DNA from: Phellopilus nigrolimitatus | Taxonomy: Eukaryota; Basidiomycota; Agaricomycetes; Hymenochaetales; Hymenochaetaceae | Length of the DNA: 64,000 nt | Direction: 5' to 3' | Assembly (NCBI GenBank): GCA_021029095.1 | Contig: JAJOHG010000006.1 | Location: 434,001 to 498,000, forward strand | Part shown: positions 36,922 to 47,663 of the stretch, in pieces | Numbering within the stretch: position 1 is the first letter of the stretch | How the letters are laid out: each line of letters opens with the position of its first letter | Translations under genes and position numbers: made by a program | The notes under the pieces: model-generated | Told to the model about the DNA's origin: nothing | Databases searched by the model: none | The model's input: the letters and a program-made list of their open reading frames with translations, nothing else

Positions 36922-38990
36922 ATGTCTTCGCCAATGCAGCCAAAAGTTGTCGCGGGATCCGGGAACACCGGCGCGAACAGGGCTTTCAATGATAAGGTAA
37001 GTCCATCTTGTGATCGGGTTCGAAAGGGACTGAAGCTGACGACGCGTCAATATGTAGAGTAAACCACAGGAAGTGCGTCTGTCGAATATGACAGCGGCAA
37101 AAGGTTTGAAATTTCGTCAAGGATTGGTGTGCGAAGCTTGACATGTATTGTGGATTATAGCGATCAGCGATGCCGTACGGACGTCGTTGGGGCCGAAGGG
37201 TATGGACAAGATGGTGCGTTCATGCTGCAGAATTTTATTTGTAGATCGCAATCTTATGTCGAGCTCTAGATTCAAACGCCGAAGGGCGAGGTTATCATCA
37301 CGAATGACGGCGCTACCATTCTGAAGAGTATCCAGGCGTTGCACCCTGCTGCTAAGATGGTACGCATATTGTCTGTTATTATTATGTGTATAAAATACCA
37401 ATCCCCTCCTTCAGCTTGTAGACCTGTCCATGGCACAAGATATCGAGGCTGGTGATGGTACAACGTCGGTCGTCGTTCTTGCGGGAAGCCTGCTGGGAGC
37501 AGCAGAAAAAATGCTCGAAAAGGGGATGCACCCGACAATTGTCGCCGAATCATTCACGAAGGCTGCCATCAAATCGGTTGAATACCTGACGGAAATATCG
37601 ACCCCGGTGGACTTGAGCGACAGGGCAAGCCTTCTCCGCGCAGCGACCACGTCATTGTACTCGAAGGTAAGCAATTTCCCTGATTTAAAGGCGAGCCAGA
37701 AGGCTGAAATAAATGCAGATCGTATCTCAATATTCGTCGACGCTGGCGCCCATCGCCGTTTCTGCCGTCACTCGCCTAGCGACGGAGACCTCGTCGAACG
37801 TCGACCTCCGTGATGTGCGAATCGTGAAGAAGGTGGGCGGGACGATCGAGGATACCGAGCTGGTCGACGGGGTGGTTCTGAATCAAAACGTCGTGGTTGC
37901 TGGAGGCGGCCCGACCCGTGTGGAGAAGGCGAAGATTGGTATCATTCAGTTCCAGCTGAGTGCGCCCAAACCGGACGTAAGTCTCTCCCGTATATGCTTT
38001 ATAGCTGTCCAGCGGTTGAAACCCACTTTCTAGATGGACAATACCGTGGTCGTGAACGACTACCGCCAGATGGACAAGATCCTAAAAGAGGAGCGCCAGT
38101 ACCTCCTCAACCTCTGCAAAAAGATCAAAAAGGCGAACTGCAACGTGCTGCTCATCCAGAAGTCGATCCTGCGCGACGCCGTCACGGAGCTCTCGCTGCA
38201 CTTCCTCGCGAAGCTCAAGATCCTCGTCGTCAAGGACGTCGAGCGCGACGAGATCGAGTTCCTCTCGAAGAGCCTCGCGTGCAAGCCGATCTCGGACATC
38301 GAGGGCTTCGCGGAGGACAAGCTCGGCTACGCGGAGCTCGTCGAGGAGACGAGCAAGGCCGGCGCGAAGATCGTCAAGATCACGGGCGTGCGCAACCGCG
38401 GGCGCACGGTCAGCGTGCTCGCGATGGGCGGCAACTCGCTTGTGCTCGAGGAGAACGAGCGCAGTCTGCACGACGCGCTCTGCGTCGTGCGCTGCCTCGT
38501 CAAGAAGCGGTATGTTGCGCTAGAAGTATACGCGCATTTTTGTTTCGACTGATTGGTTTCTCTCAGCGCGTTGATCGCTGGCGGCGGCGCCCCGGAGATC
38601 CACGTGTCGCGCGCGCTGTCGCAGTACGCGCATACCCTCAAGGGCATGGAGGCGTACTGCTTCCAGGCGTACGCGGACGCTCTCGAGGTCATCCCGACCA
38701 CGCTCGCCGAGAACGCAGGCATGAACCCCATAGCGATCGTGACCGAGCTGCGCAACCGGCACGCGCTGGGCGAGCGCAACGCGGGCATCAACGTGCGGAC
38801 GGTGAGTAGTCAAGTGACTGATTTTTTACAAACGGAGAGGTGCTGACTGCTGCTTCTGAAGGGACTGATCTCGAATATCTTGGAAGAGGACGTGGTGCAG
38901 CCGCTCCTCGTGTCGACGAGCGCACTCGAGCTCGCGACGGAGACAGTGTGCTTACTCCTGCGTATCGACGACTATGTGGCGGCGCGGTAA
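36922..38990 (+). CDS. CCT4: T-complex protein 1 subunit delta
   Basis: Subunit of the cytosolic TRiC/CCT chaperonin that folds actin and tubulin. Nine exons: 36922-36996, 37058-37103, 37161-37213, 37270-37359, 37415-37666, 37719-37976, 38034-38509, 38567-38801, 38862-38990; 537 aa, standard length. Signatures: [43 protein letters not shown] (nucleotide-binding Asp), [13 protein letters not shown] [41 protein letters not shown] and [14 protein letters not shown] [19 protein letters not shown]. The C-terminus DDYVAAR is typical of the delta subunit. All splices keep frame; no irregularities. Confidence 0.96.
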
Positions 38991-39132
38991 AGACATACGT
39001 AGAAGAATGCAAACACATTGTACTTGATCTCACACTTGATCTCACACCAACATTACTTGAGGGCCCCAAAGCACCTGAATGAAAAGCCAGTAATTATACA
39101 AAACACATAGGTAGTGATACAAAGTAGCACAG

Positions 39133-40459
39133 TCATGCAGCAGTCGCAGCAGCAGGCATATTCGCCGTCCCCAGTCCCGCCCCCGATCCCGACGCCGATC
39201 CCGGAGGGGCACCCCCCGCGCCGGCCTTCGCCCTGCTGCGTCCCCACTTCACGCTCACGCGCACGCCGCCAAAGTCGAGGCCGGCAGCCCACGCCTCCGC
39301 GGCGCGCTCCGCAGCGGGGCGGTCGACGAAGTTCACGAACGCGCAGCGCGACTTGGCGACGTGCACGACGGACCGGATCTGCGCGGGCGCGGCGCCCGCC
39401 AGCGTCTGCGCGGCGCGCGTGCGCACGCTCTGCTCGCTCGCGTCGGCCGGGAGCGAGGAGAGGAAGAGGGAGGTCTGTGGACGGGAGTGAGATTATTGGT
39501 GGTGGTATGTTTGTTAAGAGGTGGGGGAACGTACGATGCTCTCGTCTTCTGGCGGCTTCAGGCCCTGTGCTTCTGCGTGCCCGGACAGTAGTTTACGCGC
39601 CACAGGGTCGTTGCGGCCATAGTACCTGTCCTGCATGTTCTGCATTGACAGTTCGTTGTCTGCTGGCTTCTCATGCCTGTGCCTGATGTCAGCAACAGCA
39701 AGTGGAGGTATGCTCGGTCGGCAACGCACCGGTAAGGACACTCGTTTCCCCTCGTACACTCTCCCTTCACGAAGAACGAGCAAATTTTGGGCCGGTTGCG
39801 CTTGTAATAGGGGTCCGTCCGCGCGAGCTGCTTCAGCATCTCCTTCCCCGCAGACTGCGCGCGCCCCGAGTCCAGCAACGACTTGTTCCCGTCCAGCTGC
39901 ACCCCCAGCCGGTCAGCGCCCCGCACAGCCGAGAAAGAAAGAAAAAAAAAAGCCCGAGCGCAACGCACCTTGCCCTCCATGTTCTGCGCGTAGTACTCGC
40001 GGTTGATGTCGCTGCTCGGCGCCTGGATCTTGAGCGCGAGCGCGGTGTCGCGCACCTGCGTCGGCAGGCCGTACTCGAGGTCGAGCAGGCACGTCTGGCA
40101 CACGTTCTTGATCTTCGCGCACGTCTGGCACACGACGGTCGTCTTGAAGCGCATGCCCGCGCCGGGGTTCCAGCGGAAGACGGTGAACGGGCGCGCGCAC
40201 GCGCCGCACGAGCGCGCGTACTCCTGTTTCGACTGCGCGCGGCGCACGCGGGGGTGAGCACGGGCGCGCGCGGGATAGGGAGGGAGGGGGACGCACCATG
40301 CGGACGAAGGCGTTGTCGCCCAGACCTGTTTGTTTTTTCGTAAATTCATGAGTTTGCGGCCATGCGGCGAAAGCGAAAAGGCAGCGCACAGGTCTCGCAG
40401 AGAATCGGGAACTCGCTCTGCTCCCAGCCAGCCTTGTTGATGTCAGCTTTTGGAGGCAT
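39133..40459 (-). CDS. SLT11: Pre-mRNA splicing factor SLT11/ECM2 (RBM22 family)
   Basis: Component of the NineTeen-related complex that contacts the U6 internal stem-loop and U2/U6 during spliceosome activation. Six exons (minus): 40459-40390, 40325-40297, 40232-39969, 39896-39730, 39682-39535, 39474-39133; 339 aa. The N-terminal zinc-binding part has paired cysteines ([27 protein letters not shown]), then a CCCH finger [19 protein letters not shown], then one RRM ([11 protein letters not shown] and [15 protein letters not shown]), and a short Gly/Ala-rich tail. It is convergent with CCT4 (142 bp between stops) and head to head with the U6 snRNA gene about 190 bp away. Confidence 0.94.
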
Positions 40460-40474
40460 GTTCAGAGGTTGCAC

Positions 40475-40517
40475 GGAGGAGGAGGAGGAGGAGGTGGTGG
40501 TGGTGGTGGTGGTGGTG
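40475..40517. repeat. GGA/GGT trinucleotide microsatellite
   Basis: A run of about six GGA followed by about eight GGT units in the leader region just upstream of the SLT11 start codon. Confidence 0.85.
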
Positions 40518-40647
40518 ACGTTCAAGACTGGATCGAGGCTTGAGAGTCGAGTGTAGCCCGTGAGTATGTAAGCAAGCTAGCTGCCACCCGCCGACTAACC
40601 GAAACACGAAACCGTGTCTACGGTGCTTATCTACGACAAACGTTACT

Positions 40648-40671
40648 GTCCCCTTCGGGGTGACATACGAA

Positions 40672-40702
<31 letters not shown>

Positions 40703-40764
40703 GGCCCCTGCACAAGGATGACACGCTTTTCAGAGTGGAATGCACTTCGGTGCACAATATTTAT
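40648..40764 (+). ncRNA. U6: U6 spliceosomal snRNA
   Basis: The 5' stem-loop GTCCCCTTCGGGGTGAC starts at 40648. Then come AAAATTGGAACGATACAGAG (the ACAGAGA box at 40686-40692 pairs with the 5' splice site), AGATTAGCATGGCCCCTG (AGC triad and U2/U6 pairing region) and CAAGGATGACACGC (internal stem-loop). All core elements are intact. The 3' part after ACACGC differs from the usual AAATTCGTGAAGCG: a T4 run (40727-40730) follows at once, then a perfect TGCAC-TTCG-GTGCA hairpin (40741-40754) and AATATTTATT. The true 3' end is therefore uncertain (about 40730 or about 40764). No TATA box is obvious about 30 bp upstream. Confidence 0.92.
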
Positions 40765-41721
40765 TGCCTCGCTTTGCTCTGAAAGTCAAGGCTTTCTTCT
40801 TTTGCTTCAAAACTCCTTATGATTTTTTTTTGTATCAAATTACAATTTCATTCGAATTGAACACTCGAGGTGCTGTGGGCATAGTTCAAAATCTGTGATT
40901 TTATTTCAAGTGTTGCTTCCGCTAGAAGAGCGTACAATCATGAACTATTCCAACGAGCAAACCGTAAAAAACATCTGCGCGCAAGCTGAGCGCGATTGCT
41001 CGCTCAGAGCGCAGCTCGCCCAGCTCTATCCTATTCGTATCGAGAACGAGCGTGGAGCGCGCAACTGAGCACGAAGACCCCGCGGAGACCTGCCACAGCG
41101 TCGAGAAAGTGCACGGGCACGTACAAGGCTCGTGCAGAAAGCGCCAGCGCTCCGCCCGTCCGCGGCCACAGCGCCTTGCCGTGCGGTCGGCCGGCGGGCG
41201 GATGGCGGAATATGGAAAAGAGAAAACGAGAGCTCAAGAGGGTAAGTACTAGCCGTACTCAATTCATTGTCAGCGCGCGATTGCAGCAAGAGTTCGGCAT
41301 GTAGGACACCACGCGAGATTTCCAAAAGCAGTTGATAGCCCGAGCTGCAATCATGTCTAAGAATTGAGAGTGGATTGCAGGGAGACTTTGTCATGGTTCG
41401 GCTAACTTCTGGAACACTCGGCAGAATTTGGAATATTATCAATTCTACCATATTCAGTCCAAGTGACCTCCAAGTTTCGCACTCCGACGCTCCTGCAATC
41501 GCTGCAACCGCTCGAGAGCCGTTGCAGCAGATGTCAGAGAAAATCACTCAAAAAGGAAATCACCAAACTCCCGGTTCAGATTAAATTCACCCGATACGAA
41601 CCAGGACAGCGGTTGACCCCCTCCTGCCGCTGCTGCAATCGCCCTTGACAAAGAATTGAGAGGGGCTACTGTAAGCAGTGACGGGCGCCGATCCTGCTTT
41701 ACACGGACGACCACGACCACG
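40765..41721. other. Intergenic between U6 and BET3
   Basis: No supported gene. A 173-codon open frame on the minus strand (41547-41026) has no recognisable domain. A plus-strand ATG at about 41206 followed by a good donor (GTAAGT at about 41241) and a possible acceptor at about 41286 could be part of a tiny gene or a spliced leader, but this is speculative. Confidence 0.4.
40823..40831 (+). terminator. Possible Pol III T-run downstream of U6
   Basis: Nine T at 40823-40831 are the first long T-run after U6, about 70-90 bp beyond the core. They could be the main stop if the T4 at 40727 is read through. Confidence 0.35.
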
Positions 41722-42564
41722 ATGGCGACGACGAGCAAGCAGTACAAGGCCATCGGCGAGGACCTCTGGAAGGGGCGCACAGAGAAGATCGTACGCCTCC
41801 TCCCTCCCTCCCTCCTTCCTTCGCTCACCCCAAACGGCAGAACGCAGAGCTCTTCGCGCTGACGTACGGCGCGCTCGTCGTGCAGCTCGTGCAGGACTAC
41901 GAGGACTACGCCGCGGTGAACGCCGCGCTCGACGCGATGGGCCACGCGATCGGCGCGCGCCTCGTCGAGGACTTCCTCGCGCGCAGCGCCCTCGCGCGCT
42001 GCGCGGACTTCCGCGAGACGGGCGAGGTCGTCGCGAAGGTGCGTCCGCGGCCGCGGCCGCGTCTCTCCTTCATTGCGCTCTTTTTGAACGGCCCGCCAGG
42101 TCGGCTTCAAGTCCTTCCTGAACATCTCGCCGGGCGTGACGCACTCCGCGCCGCCTCCGCCTCCTCCTCCGCCCTCCACAGGCGGCGGCAAGGCGCCCTC
42201 AACGGCGGGCGGCGCGGCGGCGGCGGCGTCGCCGCCGGGCTCGTTCTTCACGCTGACGTTCGACGAGAACCCGCTCGCGGAGTTCGTCGAGCTGCCGGAC
42301 GCGGCGCTCGCGGGCGGGCTGTGGTACAGCAACGTGCTGTGCGGCGTCGTGCGCGGCGCGCTCGAGATGGTGCGTCCGTCCGCATCCCGTCCTGCTCCCG
42401 TCGCCGTCCTTATTTATGCAACGCGGGCCTTTTTTTGTGCGCAGATCCAGATGCAGGTCGAGGCGCACTTCGTGAGCGACGTGTTGCGCGGGGACGACGC
42501 GACGGAGATGCGCGTGCGGCTCGTCAAGTACCTCGAGGAGGAGCTCCCCGCGGGCGACGACTAG
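41722..42564 (+). CDS. BET3: TRAPP complex subunit BET3 (TRAPPC3)
   Basis: Core subunit of the TRAPP tethering complex acting in ER-to-Golgi transport. Four exons: 41722-41790, 41841-42038, 42100-42369, 42445-42564 (218 aa; usual about 180-195). Typical segments: [91 protein letters not shown] and [18 protein letters not shown]. The extra length is a low-complexity insert after ISPGVTH containing eight consecutive Pro plus Ala/Gly-rich residues. It lies at a loop that is short in yeast and animal Bet3. Confidence 0.93.
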
Positions 42565-45155
42565 CCCCCCGGGGTGCGCCAGATACGCGCGATCTCTGTA
42601 TGCTAGTGCGTGCGTGCGTGCTTCCGCCCTTTCTGTGGGTTTGCGCGCTCTTTTCTCGGCTGATACGAGATGCAGTGTAGCTGCAATTTGTATGTATGTG
42701 TGTATGTGTGTATTACATGTATGCGGCGCGCGCGTGTTTAGGTTGTGCAGCGCGTTTGTTCAGAGCGCCAACGTGGGCCTCGAACAGCAAGTGCGATTGC
42801 GATTGCGATGTACATGTACATACGCTCATGGCAATTACCCGCTCTCTTCTCTTCTCTTCTCTCCTATTTTCATCCTTCCTTCGTACGGCGCACGAACGTC
42901 CAGGAATAAACACTTCGCTGCTCCCCCTGGCTTCCCGCTTCGGCGCACGTATTCGAAGAACGCACTGGGATCGCGAGCGAGCGAAGAGGCAGTAAGCCCT
43001 CACCCCAACTTTGTCCGCCCCTCGCAGCCACGGGGGCAGCGAGAAAAGACGCGAGACGCGGACACGCCAGCTGGCGCGGCTTCCGCTTCCGCGTTCTCGA
43101 GCACCTTCGCGTTCTCGCAGGCCTTCGCGTTCGTGCGTTCCTGTAGTGTTATTCGCGTCCGAGAACGCGCAGCCGCGCGTGCTTCGCGATGCTGCGCGCC
43201 GAAGCACGCGCAGGGCGGCTGCCGCGCGCGTGTGCGTTTTTGCGTGCGCCGTATATGTCCGTGCTTGTTCGGCTGAGCAGCGCGTGCGAGTTAAAGACGC
43301 GCGCGCTGCGGAGCACGCAAGTATAAATACAAAATACGAAATGTAAATGAAAAACGGAAATATATCCCCGCAGCGCAGTCTATCCCCGCCGGGATCGGCG
43401 CGCAGGTGCGCAGCGCGGACTGGGCTGATAGGGCGGCGCAGCGGGTATGCTCCATCCAGCGCGCTGAGACGCCCCGTGACCGTGACCGCGCCGCGGGCGT
43501 GGACACGCCGGATGGGGGAAGGAAAGAGGGGGCGCGCGGGCGGACATAGACGTGCGCGCGTGCGCTCGGCCGTTTGCGTCTGCGCTTGCCAAGCAGGCAC
43601 GGCGGCGGCGGCGGCGGCGGCGGCCAGGCGCTGCGGACACGTACTGTATATGCATAGCGCGCCAAGAGGAGGGGAGCAGCGCGCCGATGGCAACATGTAC
43701 TGTATGTACGATATTGATAGGCTCCGGATCACGGGGCCTTGATTGGAGGCGCCAGCCGCGGGAGCACGCACGCGTCGCCGTTGACGTTGACGTTGACGTC
43801 GATGGCGATGGGCGATGGCGACGTCGGGATCAGCGCCACCTACGTGCCTTCTCCTTCTCCTTCTCCGCAGCAGCGAGGCGAGGCGGGATTAGGGAGCGCC
43901 GTAGCCTTTCTCTGTGCTGGTCGGCTCCACGCGCGCCGCCGCCGATCCACGCGAAGCCGGTACGGAAGGGGAGAGAGAGATGCGATGGCGTGCCGTGTGT
44001 GGCGTGCTCCGAGGGGCAAGGAGGCTTCCCGCCCGGATCGTCGGCTCGGCGATAGGATTGCTGACAGCTGGCTCTGCGCCAGTCATGGCGACCCCCCCGA
44101 CTCGGAGGAGAAGTGCCCGTCGGCACCCGTAGTAGTGTGCCGCCTTGCTCGCTTTCGCGGGTGCGGCGTGGCGGCTGTAAAGGTGCTGTAGAGCCTGCCG
44201 TGCCGAGGGGCACTGTCCTCTGGCACTGACTTTGATGAGGCGGTGCGTGATGTTGACGGCGCTGCGCAACGTCTGGCGTATTACTATTAGGTACGTATCA
44301 GGCCCGCGCCCCCTTTTGGCGCGCTGCTGTTTGGCGCCTGTGTGTCTCAGCTCGAAGCCATCTTGCGCGCTTAGGTCCGCGCCAGTGTGTGTCTTGGGAA
44401 GCGGTGAGGAGCCAGAAGGAACGCGGCGCCCACAGTCGGCGAGGCACAGAACAAAGAAAGAAAACTGCGAAGGGAGAAGTATATGCGTAAATAGCGGTGC
44501 CGCATTCAGGTGGGCTTTTATACGTACGTACGTATTCGTCGTACACGTACACGTATGTAACGCAGTTCGGTCCAAAAGGAGGTTTTCACGCGAGAGGGCG
44601 AAAAGCCACAAGATCCGTCGCGCGTCTGCTCTGAGCTGTCGTTGAGTGGTGATAAGGGAGCCCCGGGAGCCGCCACCATCAGCCCTGTGAGCCCGAGTGC
44701 AAATTTGCGCCGGTGGTGTGGCTGGCGCGCATGACCCGGGGATGATGTACTACGTTAGTAGTAAAAGCGCTAGCCCCCGTATCCCTCCATGTGTTTGGTT
44801 TTCCTGCCTTTTGGCAGGCAGGTTGCGAACACAATGGGAAAATAAAGAATAATAAAGGGAGGCCCACAATGGTGGTGGCCGCAGCATACCACACACACGG
44901 AAAAGGGAGAGCATTGTACGAGCAGTAGAGCAGTAGAGGATCCGGAGGTAACCTTCGGAGCACTAGCCTCAGTCGGGTGAGTGTGTGGGTTAGTGGGTGG
45001 TGGGCGTGTGTGAAACTTTATAATACTTGTAACAACATCGCCTAACGAAACGCCTCACGCTTCCTCTCCCTCAAGCGACCATCACCCTCTTCCTCTGCCC
45101 GCGACACAACCTCCACCTCCACTTCCTCTCCAAACCTCTCCTGACCCAGCCAGAC
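42565..45155. other. 2.6-kb GC-rich stretch with no gene recognised
   Basis: Many long open frames overlap on both strands because of high GC, but none shows a domain, and the frames are full of Arg/Ala/Pro runs. Low-complexity words include repeated TTCGCGTTCTCG-type units (about 43090-43135), a GCG run (about 43602-43622), a GTTGAC triplicate ending in a TGACGTC word (about 43782-43802) and alternating TACG near 44522. It may hold a long 3' UTR of BET3, the GID4 promoter or a non-coding transcript. Confidence 0.4.
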
Positions 45156-46867
45156 ATGCCCTCAGAGCACCCGCAGCCCGCCCCGCCAGACGCCCCCGCG
45201 CTCGACGACGCCCTCCAGGCCCAGACGAAGCGCTGCGCCGCCTGCCAGCGCCCGCTCAACGCCGACGCGCCCCCGGCCCCGTTTTCGCTCTCGCTCCCGC
45301 TCGCTCCCGGCCCGCACACCGCAGAGTCCAGCGAGTCCGCCAACTTCTGCGCCGCCTGCCGCGAGGCGCGCCTCTCGCCGCGCACCGCCGTCCGCGGACC
45401 CGCGCAGGCGCAGGCGCCGGCTCCGGCCCCGCGCGACGACGTCGTCGACGGCCTTCCCCTGCGCCGCGCGCTGCGCAGAACGGGGAGCGGCGCCCCGCTG
45501 CAGATCGATACCCAGGACGCCGCCGCGGCAGCGGGCGACGGCGACGTCGAGATGGGCTGCGGCCCGTTCGCGGACGTCCTCGCGCCGCCGCCGCCGCGCC
45601 CATTAGCCACGTTTGTGCCGCATGTCTCTGGTGCTGGCGCTGTCTCTCTTGCGTCGCGATACCCCCACCACCCACACGCACACCGCGAGCCCTCGCCGCC
45701 CGCGCCGCCCGCGCCCTCCTCGCTGCGCTTCGCGCACCCGAGATCGCCCGTGCACCCGCAGACGGCGTTAACACCACCACCAGCCACAGCAGCAGCAGCA
45801 ACAACAGCCACGAGGACGACGACGGCGCCCGGCAGCGAGCGCAGAGACGACTCGGACTACCCGGACCCGCTGGCGGACATCACGAGGCTGCGCGTGCGCT
45901 CGCGCGGCTTCAGGTGCCTCTACCCCGGCGCGACGTTCAGGGGCACCCAGAAGAGCGGGCGGAACAGCTACGACGTGAACGTCACCATCGTCGTCAGTAC
46001 ACTCCACGTTTGCCAATCGCTCGCGCCTGACCTTCTCATTTCATTTCATTTTTTCTTCTTTCTTTTAAAAAAAAAATTGCATTTGGCATTTGGCATTTTG
46101 CATACCGTCAATTCCCGCGCGCTTCTCGCACACACACACACACGACACAACGAAAAAACAGGACGTCGACTTTGGCGCGTCGTCGCTCTGCGGGTACCTC
46201 CGCATCCGCGGGCTCACAGACGACTGGCCGGAGCTCACGACGTACTTCGACGCGCAGATCATCGGGCTGCGGCACGGCTTCGACACGCAGGCGTGGGGCG
46301 CGACGCGGCAGGAGGACCTCGTGCACTGGGCGCGCTTCCCCGCGTTCGCCGCGCTCCGCCCGGAGCTGCGCGAGCCGCGCCTCACGCTCCCCGCGAACAC
46401 CGCGCGCCCCGCCGTGTTCATGCGCTGGAAGGAGCGCTTCCTCGTCCCCGACCACCGCGTGCAGGATATCAGCGGCGCGAGCTTTGCGGGTACGTCGCGG
46501 GGGGTTTTTTTTTTTTTGTCTTTTTGGTTTGGGATGCTGATGGCGATTTTCTTTCTTTGTAGGCTTTTATTATGTCTGCGTGGACTTTGACCCGCAGCCG
46601 CAGGCCCCGCCGGCCCCGTCCCAGGGCAACCCGAATTGCGTGCAAGGCCCGCACCCGCCGGTCGGCGAGCCCGTCGCGTCGATGTGCGGGTTCTACTTCC
46701 ACCAGAACTCGGAACCGTGCGTCGCTTTTTTCTTTTTCTGCGGTTATGGCTATCTGTGGAAGGCTGATAGATGATAATTGTCTTCGTTTTGGGGGGTCTG
46801 TAGGTACCAGCAGCTGTCGCTGACGCACGTGAAGGACCGCTTCCGCTCGAGCTTCGAGTTCCGCTGA
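45156..46867 (+). CDS. GID4: GID4/VID24, substrate receptor of the GID/CTLH ubiquitin ligase
   Basis: Recognises N-terminal Pro or hydrophobic degrons, for example on gluconeogenic enzymes, for the GID E3 ligase. Four exons: 45156-45992, 46162-46489, 46563-46716, 46804-46867 (460 aa). The Vid24 beta-barrel starts near residue 250: LYPGATFRGTQKSGRNSYDV, VDFGASSLCGYLRIRGLT, LTTYFDAQIIG, MRWKERFLVPDH, ISGASFAGFYYVCVD and MCGFYFHQNSEPYQQLSL, ending HVKDRFRSSFEFR. The N-terminal 240 residues are Pro/Ala-rich and carry two CxxC pairs (Cys27/Cys30 and Cys65/Cys68) that could bind zinc. The second intron starts inside a Gly codon. No neighbour of related function nearby. Confidence 0.94.
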
Positions 46868-47619
46868 GGGGGGCGGGCGGGCGGCTGGGGTGGGGTGGGG
46901 TGGGCCGGCGGGCGCGGGGGCGTGGGGTGAGGAGGTCGGCAGACCGAGGAGGCCGAAGGGGGAAAAGAAAAGAAAGAGGGAAGGAAGGAAGGGAAGGGAA
47001 GGAAGGGAGAAGGCCAGGGGAAGGGAAGGGCGGGCATGGAGGGCATCGCTTCGCTGCGCAAGGGGGATACCTCCGGTGGGCTGCGGGTGTGCGTACCTGC
47101 ATAGCCTGCCTGCTTGCAGAACGTACCCGTATCCCCGTGCCCCCGTGTCCGCTCGTAAGCCCATGCCTATGGCTGTGAGGAAAAGAGACGGAGAGGGCGC
47201 CGTTTTTTTGGTCTCTTTTTTCTTTCCTTTTTGCTTTGCTTTGCTTTGGGGCGCGAAGCCGCCCGTCCGCGGCTCTGCGTTCTTACTCCCGGATTTCGTT
47301 CGTTCGTTCGTTCGTTCGTTTACCCCTCGTCTTCTCGACTCCCCCCGGTTCGCGTGCTCGCCCCGCTCGCGCCGCATCCGTTCCGTCCGTCCGTCCGTCC
47401 GTTCGTCCGCACACCGCGCATATCTCACCACTAATCCCGTATATCCACCCCGCGCACACCACACCACACCACCACCACCACCAGCACAGCACAGCATACC
47501 ATACCATACCACACCACACCACACCCCGCTCCGCCGTCCCGCGATATCGTCTCCGTCCCGCTCTCACGCCCGTATACGTCTACGTCTACGTTTTTTTTTT
47601 TCTTTTTTGTCCGCGCTCA

Positions 47620-47663
<44 letters not shown>

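Noticed and set aside
38327..38791. 154-codon minus-strand frame within CCT4
   Set aside because: It overlaps the conserved CCT4 exons 7-8 and has no domain of its own.
41544..42332. 262-codon minus-strand frame across BET3
   Set aside because: High GC produces a long open antisense frame; BET3 exons with conserved residues explain the sequence.
42713..43771. 352-codon minus-strand frame in the GC-rich spacer
   Set aside because: Composition is mainly Arg/Ala/Ser/Cys, frames in several registers are equally open, and no domain or splice logic is visible.
46065..47524. Frames of 345 and 351 codons antisense to GID4
   Set aside because: They combine antisense of GID4 exons with simple-repeat translation.
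47299..47661. CRISPR-like or satellite array
   Set aside because: These are short microsatellites of different units without spacers; CRISPR is not expected in a fungal nuclear genome.
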